A stretch of 5,441 bases of DNA, from NCBI GenBank assembly GCA_002730675.1, contig PCAV01000073.1:36736-42176 (forward strand), in the 5' to 3' direction. Positions within the stretch are counted from its first letter, which is position 1. Every line of letters starts with the position of its first letter. A program made the position numbers and the translations under genes. This stretch comes from Rhodospirillaceae bacterium. Its GTDB lineage: Bacteria; Pseudomonadota; Alphaproteobacteria; Thalassobaculales; Thalassobaculaceae. Below, piece by piece: positions 1-5,441 of the stretch. Under the pieces are notes generated by a model. That model ran no database searches. It saw only the letters and a program-made list of their open reading frames with translations, and was not told the origin of the DNA.

Positions 1-1365
1 AAAAGGGCCGATGTTCAAATCACCTTTGCTCTTATTTTTGCGCTAGTTTCGTTGTTACTCCTATTTGCCGCAATTTGGGTTGGATTAAATTTAGCAACCC
101 AAGTTTCTAATCCCGTAAGCCAATTAATTATGGCCTCAGAAAAAATTAGCGAAGGAGATTTTAGCTTAAGGATTTCTAATAAATCCGATATCGGCGAGTT
201 TAGCATGCTTAATTCCACGTTTAATCGTATGACAGATCAATTGGAAGTTCAAAGGAAAGACTTGATACAAGCTCATAAAATTGAAGATGAAAGGAGGCAA
301 TTCACAGAAGCGGTTTTGGGAGGTGTTTCAGCGGGTGTCATAGGGCTAGATAAAAATGGAAGTATAACTCTACCAAATAAATCTGGTGCGCAACTACTAG
401 GTTTGTCTGAAAAGGAGATGATGCACCAGCCGTTGGTGAGCATTATACCGGAAATGGCTGACTTATTTGAAATGGCAAAACTTTCCAAAAAAGTAGATGC
501 AAATTATTTTAACCAAATTGAGGCTTCAATCGAACTTGTACGCGAAAGCAAACATATCACTTTAAGAACTAGAATTACTACTGAAGGCAGTCAAAATATT
601 ATAAATGGCTTCGTGGTAACGTTTGATGATATTACTGAACTCCAATCTGCTCAAAGAACTGCTGCTTGGGCAGATGTTGCAAGACGAATAGCACATGAAA
701 TTAAAAATCCACTTACCCCAATTCAACTTTCTGCTGAACGTTTAAAGCGGAAGTATTTATCATTAATTACAGAAGAGCAGGATTTATTTATATCTCTAAC
801 AGAAACAATAAGCCGGCAGGTTGCGGATATTGGACGCATGGTGGATGAATTTTCTTCATTTGCTCGTATGCCTGCCGCCAAGCTGGCCTCAAACGACTTA
901 AAAAAAATAATTGAGTCTCAAGTCACTTTACACTCGGGAGCGAATAGCAACATTGATTTTCATTTAGAAATACAAAATGCCCCGATCATAGCATTATGCG
1001 ATGATCATCAGATACGACAAATGATAACTAATTTACTTCAAAACAGTATTGATTCAATTACCGCCAGAGAAAATAACGGAAATTTAGACAAAGGCATTGT
1101 TAAGATCAAAAGTTCTATTAAATCGGACTTTTGCCATCTAGAATTTATTGACAATGGGATAGGTTTACCCGCGGAAATTTCAAATAGGCTCACAGAGCCT
1201 TACGTAACGACCCGAGAAAAAGGAACTGGGCTAGGATTAGCTATTGTAGCAAAAATTGTTGAAGATCACGGCGGGACATTTAGAATTGAGGATGTCTCAG
1301 AACAAGAGTCAGGTGTAGTTGTTACTGTAACTATACCTCTTGTTGAAACCGGAATCTCGAAATAA
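1..1365 (+). CDS. ntrY: Nitrogen regulation sensor histidine kinase NtrY, 5'-truncated by the window edge
   Basis: The reading frame is open through base 1, so the gene begins outside the window; 454 residues are visible out of roughly 700-770 usual for NtrY. Numbering visible residues from 1: a strongly hydrophobic segment at about 7-32 is the last membrane helix. A HAMP domain follows (about 32-86), then a short linker helix, and a PAS domain (about 101-215, with ITLPNKS and the terminal DDITEL). The HisKA helix contains AHEIKNPLTP with the phospho-acceptor His232. The HATPase domain has the N box NLLQNSIDS (Asn348), G1 DNGIGLP (Asp384) and G2 GTGLGLA (408-414). All catalytic motifs are intact. 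The family autophosphorylates in the inner membrane and passes phosphate to NtrX, the next gene, 25 bp downstream. The missing part should hold the N-terminal helices and periplasmic region. The TTG at 52 lies inside the membrane helix and is not a start. The identification is secure. Confidence 0.95.
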   Translation, partial: KRADVQITFALIFALVSLLLLFAAIWVGLNLATQVSNPVSQLIMASEKISEGDFSLRISNKSDIGEFSMLNSTFNRMTDQLEVQRKDLIQAHKIEDERRQFTEAVLGGVSAGVIGLDKNGSITLPNKSGAQLLGLSEKEMMHQPLVSIIPEMADLFEMAKLSKKVDANYFNQIEASIELVRESKHITLRTRITTEGSQNIINGFVVTFDDITELQSAQRTAAWADVARRIAHEIKNPLTPIQLSAERLKRKYLSLITEEQDLFISLTETISRQVADIGRMVDEFSSFARMPAAKLASNDLKKIIESQVTLHSGANSNIDFHLEIQNAPIIALCDDHQIRQMITNLLQNSIDSITARENNGNLDKGIVKIKSSIKSDFCHLEFIDNGIGLPAEISNRLTEPYVTTREKGTGLGLAIVAKIVEDHGGTFRIEDVSEQESGVVVTVTIPLVETGISK

Positions 1366-1377
1366 GTTACGTGCTGT

Positions 1378-1381
1378 AAGG
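1378..1381 (+). promoter_or_regulatory. Ribosome-binding site of ntrX
   Basis: AAGG (within TAAGGT) sits nine bases before the ATG at 1391. It supports that ATG over the TTG at 1340, which would overlap ntrY and add 17 residues before the receiver domain. The 25-bp gap shows no promoter-like -24/-12 GG/GC pair. Confidence 0.6.
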
Positions 1382-1390
1382 TTATTCGAA

Positions 1391-2806
1391 ATGAGTAATG
1401 ATATTTTAATTGTTGATGATGAGTCCGATATCAGAACAGTTCTGTGCGGCATTTTAGAAGATGAGGGATATTCGACGCGAGAGGCCGCTACGTCAGAGCA
1501 GACCTTGAAAGAAATCAATGGAAGGTTGCCAAGTTTAGTCATTCTCGATATCTGGCTTAGAGAAAGCGAGTTGGATGGCGTCGAGATATTAAAGTGGTTA
1601 AAAGAAAAGCATCCGAGCGTTCCCGTAATAATGATTAGCGGTCACGGTAATATTGAGACTGCCGTAAATTCTATTAAAGCGGGAGCATATGATTTCATTG
1701 AAAAACCATTTCAGGCAGACAAGCTAATTTTATTAGTACAACGAGCATTAGAAGCTGAGGGCTTACGGCAAGAGAATTTAGAATTAAAAAAACGAATTGG
1801 GGTAAACGATCGATTGATTGGAGAATCCCAACTCATTTCACAGCTGAACGCTGCCATTAATAAAGTAGCGCCAGGAAATAGCCGGATTTTAATTACAGGA
1901 CCACCGGGCTCCGGCAAGGAGGTAGTGTCCCGTGCCATCCATGCGAAATCAGGAAGAATTAACAGGCCTTTTATTGTACTGAACTGCGCAAACATGAACC
2001 CAGACAGATTAGAAATTGAGCTTTTTGGAATAAACCATACTACTGACAGTTCCACATTTGGCTCTAAAGTAGGTGTCTTCGAACGGGCACACACTGGAAC
2101 TTTATTCCTCGATGAAATATCTGATATGCCATTAGAAACACAGGGTAAAATTGTCAGAGTTCTTCAAGAACAGAAATTCATTAGAGTCGGTGGCGATAAA
2201 GAGGTGCACGTTAATGTAAGAGTAATCTCCTCGACTAATAAAAATCTGCAAGAAGAAATCGCGGAAGGGCGTTTCCGAGAAGATTTATTTTACCGATTGA
2301 GTGTTGTTCCCATGCAGGTGCCAGCCTTGAATCAAAGAAGAGAAGACATTCCAATTTTAACTAGCTTTTTTCTTCACGAAATTGCCAAGGCTTCTGGAAT
2401 GCCCATTAAATGTTTTTCTGATGAAGCGATGGCTCTTCTTCAAGCCTATAATTGGCCCGGAAACGTTCGGCAATTAAAAAATTTAGTTGATTGGATTTTA
2501 ATCATGTACCCCGACAGTACAATGGCTACTGTCACAGCTGAGATGCTTCCCCCCGAATTAAAGGCTGCGACGCCTGTACATGTTAAACTTGCAAAAAACA
2601 TGGATGTTTTGGCGATGCCATTAAGAAAAGCCCGAGAGCATTTTGAAAGGGAATATTTATTTGCCCAAGTAAATCGATTTGGGGGCAATATCTCCCAAAC
2701 AGCCAGCTTTATCGGTATGGAAAGGTCGGCTCTGCATAGAAAGTTAAAAACCCTTGGTGTTTATCAGGAAGAGCGACCGGTAAAACTAGTTGAAAATTCG
2801 AAATGA
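1391..2806 (+). CDS. ntrX: Nitrogen assimilation response regulator NtrX
   Basis: This 471-residue NtrC-family response regulator is the partner of NtrY and has the usual length. The receiver domain (1-120) has acidic residues Asp9/Asp10, phospho-acceptor Asp53 (VILDIWL), Ser83 and Lys105 (EKPF). The AAA+ domain (about 140-380) has Walker A GPPGSGKE (170-177), Walker B TLFLDE (Asp241-Glu242), the arginine-finger stretch GRFREDLFYRL and sensor II GNVRQLKN. The C-terminus has a Fis-type helix-turn-helix (about 430-457, GGNISQTASFIG then ERSALHRKLK). The position of the sigma-54-contacting GAFTGA loop, after ELFG (210-213), holds a divergent HTTDSSTFGSK-like stretch instead. This fits NtrX, which is described as lacking GAFTGA and so probably regulates without sigma-54 remodelling. 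The start at 1391 is chosen because the receiver begins immediately (MSNDILIVDDE) and an AAGG precedes it. The TGA stop overlaps the ATG of a duplicated trkA start (ATGA, 2803-2806). Confidence 0.95.
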   Translation: MSNDILIVDDESDIRTVLCGILEDEGYSTREAATSEQTLKEINGRLPSLVILDIWLRESELDGVEILKWLKEKHPSVPVIMISGHGNIETAVNSIKAGAYDFIEKPFQADKLILLVQRALEAEGLRQENLELKKRIGVNDRLIGESQLISQLNAAINKVAPGNSRILITGPPGSGKEVVSRAIHAKSGRINRPFIVLNCANMNPDRLEIELFGINHTTDSSTFGSKVGVFERAHTGTLFLDEISDMPLETQGKIVRVLQEQKFIRVGGDKEVHVNVRVISSTNKNLQEEIAEGRFREDLFYRLSVVPMQVPALNQRREDIPILTSFFLHEIAKASGMPIKCFSDEAMALLQAYNWPGNVRQLKNLVDWILIMYPDSTMATVTAEMLPPELKAATPVHVKLAKNMDVLAMPLRKAREHFEREYLFAQVNRFGGNISQTASFIGMERSALHRKLKTLGVYQEERPVKLVENSK

Positions 2807-2880
2807 AAGTAGTTATTTGCGGTGCAGGTCTAGTAAGAACGAGCATAGTTAAACATCTAGCTGGGGAAAATTCGAAATGA
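2803..2880 (+). pseudogene. 25-codon mini-ORF: duplicated, decayed copy of the trkA 5' end
   Basis: The first duplicate starts with ATG at 2803, overlapping the ntrX stop as ATGA. It reads 25 codons before TGA at 2878-2880, which itself overlaps the real trkA ATG at 2877. Its first 23 residues equal TrkA 1-23 except for Gly12 to Arg (G to A at 2836) and Ala16 to Val (C to T at 2849); the last two residues are Ser-Lys. Gly12 is the final glycine of the NAD-binding GxGxxG, so the copy has lost the motif, and at 25 residues it cannot form a Rossmann fold. It is too short to be a working TrkA. If translated, its likeliest role is that of a leader ORF passing ribosomes from ntrX to trkA. Whether it is translated cannot be told from sequence; no good Shine-Dalgarno precedes 2803. 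Confidence 0.7.
2863..2867 (+). promoter_or_regulatory. Possible weak ribosome-binding site of trkA
   Basis: The purine run GGGGA, followed by AAA, lies about nine to ten bases before the trkA ATG at 2877. It comes from trkA codons 21-22 of the first duplicate, so it would have been absent before the duplication, when the ATG followed ACTAGTTGAAAATTCGAA. It is a weak match to the anti-Shine-Dalgarno complement, and translational coupling through ATGA may matter more. Confidence 0.3.
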
Positions 2881-4250
2881 AAGTAGTTATTTGCGGTGCA
2901 GGTCTAGTAGGAACGAGCATAGCTAAACATCTAGCTGGGGAAAATAATGACGTTACCGTAGTTGATCAAGACTACAGCTTAGTGCGTCGAATTGGAGAAA
3001 CCCTCGACGTTCGAAGTATTTTAGGACATGCATCGCAGCCAGATATCCTTGAGCAGGCGGGTGCTGCTGACGCAGATATGGTAATCGCAGTAACATTTTC
3101 AGATGAAATCAATATGGTTGCCTGCCAAGTTGCACATTCTTTATTCGAGGTTCCCACAAAGATTGCTAGAATTCGTCAACCTGGATATTTAAAGCCAATA
3201 TGGGGCGACTTGTTCAGTCGAGAAAATATGCCTATTGATGTAATTATCTCGCCAGAACGGGAGGTTGCACGAGCTATTGGACGCCGACTGCATGTTCCGG
3301 GAGGTTTTGATGTGGTCCCCATGGCTGATGGACTCGTAAGTGTCGTAGGGGTTAGGTGCACTGAGGAATGTCCAGTGATAAACACCCCTATTCGGCAATT
3401 AAGTAAGTCGTTTCCAGATCTAAACATCGTGATTATTGGTATAATTAGAAATGATAATGGTATCTTACCGCGCTCTCATGAACATATGTTGCCCGGTGAC
3501 GACGTTTATTTCGTATGCGATTCCTCTCATCTTACCAGAGCCATGTCGGCATTTGGTCATGAAGAAGAGGAGGGTCGTAATTTAATAATTGCTGGTGGCG
3601 GCAATATTGGTCTCACACTAGCTCAAGAGATTGAAGAGGATCATGTTGGCGTCCGCGCTAGGGTGATAGAGTTTGGCGAAGAGCGGGCAAAATCTGTGGC
3701 GCAACAGCTTAGCCAAACAATGGTAATAAATGGTGACGTGTTGGATATGGAGATATTAGAAGAAGCAAATGCTGAAAATACGGAAACATTTGTCGCAGTG
3801 ACTAATGATGATGAGGTTAATATTATTGGATCGTCATTAGCGAAAAAGGCCGGGGTAAAAAGAACCATTGCTTTAGTAAATAAACACTCGTACGTACAAA
3901 TAATCAATCAACTTGGCATTGATGCTGTCGTGAACCCGCGGATGATAACAGTCTCCTCCATATTGCAGCACGTGCGCAGGGGCAGAATTAGGGGTATTTA
4001 CTCGGTCAGAGAAGACTTTGGAGAAGTTATTGAGGCAGAAGCCCTTGAAACTTCGTCCTTAGTTGGTAAATCAATAAGAGAAGCAGGCTTACCCAATGGT
4101 GTTAAGATTGGTTCCATCATTCGAGCTGATGAAGTGATAGCGCCAAAAGGAGAAACAGTCATAGAAACAAACGACACAATCGTTCTCTTTGCAACTTATG
4201 ATGCTGTGAAAGAAGTTGAGAAACTTTTTGCAGTTAGAGCGGATTTTTGA
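2877..4250 (+). CDS. trkA: Trk system potassium uptake protein TrkA
   Basis: This 457-residue protein matches the usual TrkA length (about 458) and its two-fold layout. The first Rossmann RCK-N domain has GAGLVG (residues 7-12) and the acidic Asp30 at the end of the second strand, expected to bind the adenosine ribose of NAD(H). A first TrkA-C domain follows (about 140-225). A second Rossmann domain has AGGGNIG (239-245), followed by a second TrkA-C domain (about 370-457), which includes LVGKSIREAGLP and ends ATYDAVKEVEKLF. TrkA is a cytoplasmic peripheral protein that gates the TrkH/TrkG membrane channel in response to nucleotides; no trkH is in the window. The start at 2877 is chosen because it gives a full-length Rossmann strand in frame. 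The upstream duplicate ATG at 2803 is in another frame. trkA directly after ntrX is a common alphaproteobacterial arrangement, so co-expression with ntrYX is expected. Confidence 0.96.
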   Translation: MKVVICGAGLVGTSIAKHLAGENNDVTVVDQDYSLVRRIGETLDVRSILGHASQPDILEQAGAADADMVIAVTFSDEINMVACQVAHSLFEVPTKIARIRQPGYLKPIWGDLFSRENMPIDVIISPEREVARAIGRRLHVPGGFDVVPMADGLVSVVGVRCTEECPVINTPIRQLSKSFPDLNIVIIGIIRNDNGILPRSHEHMLPGDDVYFVCDSSHLTRAMSAFGHEEEEGRNLIIAGGGNIGLTLAQEIEEDHVGVRARVIEFGEERAKSVAQQLSQTMVINGDVLDMEILEEANAENTETFVAVTNDDEVNIIGSSLAKKAGVKRTIALVNKHSYVQIINQLGIDAVVNPRMITVSSILQHVRRGRIRGIYSVREDFGEVIEAEALETSSLVGKSIREAGLPNGVKIGSIIRADEVIAPKGETVIETNDTIVLFATYDAVKEVEKLFAVRADF

Positions 4251-4270
4251 TCAGAATACCACCAAATTAT

Positions 4271-4275
4271 AAGGA
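4271..4275 (+). promoter_or_regulatory. Ribosome-binding site of dat
   Basis: AAGGA lies nine bases before the ATG at 4285 in an A-rich leader. It is the best Shine-Dalgarno in the window and fixes the dat start. The 34-bp trkA-dat gap shows no hairpin terminator and no clear promoter. Confidence 0.75.
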
Positions 4276-4284
4276 AACAAAAAA

Positions 4285-5157
4285 ATGTCCCGCGTATCTT
4301 ACGTAAATGGCCGTTACTACCCTCATAAAGAAGTCAACGTGCATGTTGAAGATCGTGGTTATCAATTTGCTGACGGTGTTTACGAAGTTATCTTAGTTAA
4401 AAATCGACTTCTTGTAGATGAAATTCCACACTTGGATCGGTTAGAGCGATCGTTAGAGGCACTAGAAATAGCCTGTCCAATGAAGCGTCAAGCGCTAAAA
4501 ATGGTGCTAGAAGAAGTGATAGATAGAAACAAATTTAAAGACGGGATTGTATATATTCAGATAACGCGAGGTGTGGCACGTCGCGACCACGGGTTCCCTA
4601 AAACTTCAAAACCAACTCTGGTAATTACCGCTAGGCCATTAAAAATTACCGATAAGAGCACAGAAAATAAAGGAGCGAAGGTCATCACGTTACCTGACAT
4701 TAGATGGAAGCGTTGCGATATCAAATCAGTTTCTCTTCTTCCAAATGTATTAGGTAAACAGGCTGCTAGAACGGCTGGTGCACAAGAAGCTTGGCAGTAT
4801 GACGAGGAAGGGTTTATTACCGAAGGAACGTCAACAAATGCTTGGATTCTCGATCACCAAGATAACCTCATCACTAGGTATCTTGATCAAGCAATTTTAA
4901 GTGGTGTTACGAGGCTAACTGTTATCAATTTAGCAGAGAGTGAAGGAATAAAAGTCGTTGAAAAACCGTTCAGTATTGATGATGTAAAAAACTGTAAAGA
5001 GGCGTTTTTCACTTCATCAACATCTTTTTTGACGCCGGTAACTCAAATAGACGACACTGTAATTGGTGATGGGAGCCCCGGAAAATTCACAAAAAAGTTA
5101 CTGTTTTCTTACATTAATTACATCAACGAGCGGCCTCAAAACGAGTTAATGCGTTAA
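4285..5157 (+). CDS. dat: D-amino-acid aminotransferase (D-alanine transaminase), fold-type IV PLP enzyme
   Basis: This 290-residue protein resembles bacterial D-amino-acid aminotransferases (about 280-290 residues). Seen directly: the N-terminal EDRGYQFADGVYEV block; an R-x-H pair (Arg100, His102 in RRDHGFP), which in the Bacillus enzyme binds the substrate carboxylate and marks D-specificity over branched-chain aminotransferases; and the PLP-binding Lys147 in RWKRCDIKS. Also present are Glu180 in EGTSTNAW, equivalent to the glutamate that contacts the cofactor pyridine nitrogen, the LSGVTR phosphate-binding turn, and FTSSTSFLTPV near the C-terminus. The expected reaction is D-alanine plus 2-oxoglutarate to pyruvate plus D-glutamate, in the cytoplasm, feeding peptidoglycan precursors. 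4-amino-4-deoxychorismate lyase is a related alternative, but the R-x-H pair and the RWKRCDIKS block argue against it. The gene lies 34 bp after trkA and one base before the next gene, so it is probably in the same operon. Confidence 0.93.
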   Translation: MSRVSYVNGRYYPHKEVNVHVEDRGYQFADGVYEVILVKNRLLVDEIPHLDRLERSLEALEIACPMKRQALKMVLEEVIDRNKFKDGIVYIQITRGVARRDHGFPKTSKPTLVITARPLKITDKSTENKGAKVITLPDIRWKRCDIKSVSLLPNVLGKQAARTAGAQEAWQYDEEGFITEGTSTNAWILDHQDNLITRYLDQAILSGVTRLTVINLAESEGIKVVEKPFSIDDVKNCKEAFFTSSTSFLTPVTQIDDTVIGDGSPGKFTKKLLFSYINYINERPQNELMR

Positions 5158-5158
5158 A

Positions 5159-5441
5159 ATGCTAAACGAGACGCTGCCAAAGGCCATTATATTCGACTGG
5201 GATAGTACGTTAGTGGACAATTGGCAAAGTATAGCAAATGCCCTAAACACTACTTTAATCAAAATGGGCAAAACACCATGGACTGTCACCCAAGTGAAGC
5301 AGAACTCTAAGAACTCTGCTCGTGATGCTTTTCCTCACTTATTTGGAGATCAATGGAAAGATGCATTAGAATTTTTCTACGAATCGTTTCAAAAACTACA
5401 CTTAACTTGCATTAAACCACTTCCTGGTGCGGAAAATCTGC
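5159..5441 (+). CDS. HAD-family hydrolase (phosphoglycolate phosphatase-like), cut by the right edge
   Basis: The frame starts at ATG 5159, one base after the dat stop, and stays open to the window end, giving 94 complete codons. Residues 10-20 read IIFDWDSTLVD, which is HAD motif I (DxDxT) with nucleophile Asp13 and acid/base Asp15. The stretch that follows, about residues 21-90, looks like the helical cap of a subfamily I hydrolase, and its end (IKPLPGAENL) resembles the usual 'PGA' turn back into the core. Motifs II-IV lie beyond the window. The family hydrolyses small phosphoesters using Mg2+; the substrate cannot be told here. A HAD phosphatase of this DWDxTLVD type is often found before hfq in Alphaproteobacteria, so hfq may follow; that is inference. 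There is no strong Shine-Dalgarno (only ACGAG upstream), so translation is probably coupled to dat. Confidence 0.88.
   Translation, partial: MLNETLPKAIIFDWDSTLVDNWQSIANALNTTLIKMGKTPWTVTQVKQNSKNSARDAFPHLFGDQWKDALEFFYESFQKLHLTCIKPLPGAENL

Larger units (their letters stand above)
2792..2945 (+). repeat. 74-bp tandem duplication across the ntrX/trkA junction
   Basis: Bases 2792-2871 match 2866-2945 at a period of 74 bp, with only two differences: A2836 against G2910, and T2849 against C2923. The units are 2792-2865 and 2866-2939, followed by a six-base partial third copy, GAAAAT (2940-2945). GAAAAT also opens each unit (2792, 2866). The ancestral sequence therefore probably had GAAAAT both in the last codons of ntrX (Glu-Asn) and at trkA codons 22-23 (Glu-Asn), and slippage or unequal exchange between them made the duplication. 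Each unit carries the ATGA start context of trkA and its first codons. NtrX is unchanged because its stop lies in the first unit. TrkA is unchanged because its reading frame starts in the second. The two differences make a simple read-duplication artefact unlikely but do not exclude one. Confidence 0.95.

Noticed and set aside
52..54. TTG as a start codon of the first gene
   Set aside because: It falls inside the transmembrane helix and the frame is open through base 1, so the gene is simply cut by the window edge.
1340..1390. 17-residue N-terminal extension of NtrX from TTG 1340
   Set aside because: It overlaps ntrY, is not receiver-like, and ATG 1391 has an AAGG at good spacing with the receiver domain starting at once.
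1711..2094. 127-codon antisense open frame within ntrX
   Set aside because: It is a shadow of the conserved AAA+ coding region, with no recognisable domain and no ribosome-binding site that I could see.
2850..2880. Programmed -1 frameshift joining the mini-ORF to trkA
   Set aside because: The trkA frame is the -1 frame and is open from 2853, but the GGGGAAAA run is not a canonical X-XXY-YYZ slippery site in the mini-ORF frame and no downstream stimulator is evident; ATGA reinitiation is simpler.
2792..2945. CRISPR array or phage attachment-site duplication
   Set aside because: There are only two adjacent units without spacers, no integrase or mobile gene nearby, and the unit is plainly the trkA 5' end.
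4251..4284. Promoter or terminator between trkA and dat
   Set aside because: The 34-bp gap has no inverted repeat with a T-run and no recognisable -35/-10 or -24/-12 pair; it only holds the dat ribosome-binding site.

Overview
The window is a single-strand (+), tightly packed stretch of an AT-rich bacterial chromosome. It reads as an alphaproteobacterial nitrogen-regulation/potassium-uptake operon: ntrY (3' part), ntrX, trkA, a D-amino-acid aminotransferase (dat) and the start of a HAD-family phosphatase. The order ntrY-ntrX-trkA-(dat)-(HAD) is familiar from Alphaproteobacteria, where hfq and hflX often follow. The AT-rich composition suggests a low-GC lineage such as a marine SAR116/Rhodospirillales-like or related group. 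That placement is inference; no rRNA or other marker gene is present.

Layout: 1-1365 is the last 454 residues of the membrane sensor kinase NtrY (last membrane helix, HAMP, PAS, HisKA, HATPase). After a 25-bp gap with a Shine-Dalgarno-like AAGG, 1391-2806 encodes the complete response regulator NtrX (receiver, AAA+, Fis-type HTH). From 2792 to 2945 lies a 74-bp tandem duplication with two point differences. It spans the ntrX/trkA junction and copies the first 23 codons of trkA. From 2877 to 4250 is intact trkA, and after a 34-bp gap with a good ribosome-binding site comes dat (4285-5157). One base later a HAD hydrolase starts (5159) and runs off the right edge. There is no gene-free stretch over 300 bases and no visible terminator, so all five genes are plausibly co-transcribed.

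NtrY/NtrX form a two-component pair linked to nitrogen and redox/envelope control. TrkA is the cytoplasmic NAD(H)-binding gating subunit of Trk potassium uptake. Dat interconverts D-alanine and D-glutamate for peptidoglycan precursors. The HAD protein probably dephosphorylates a small phosphoester.

The most unusual item is the 74-bp duplication. It appears to have arisen between 6-bp GAAAAT direct repeats. It regenerated the ATGA stop/start overlap and so inserted a 25-codon mini-ORF between ntrX and trkA. The copy that no longer encodes TrkA has lost the last glycine of the Rossmann GxGxxG motif. NtrX also lacks the GAFTGA loop needed for sigma-54 contact, as expected for its family. The genes themselves are conventional; I found no sign of a wholly new system.
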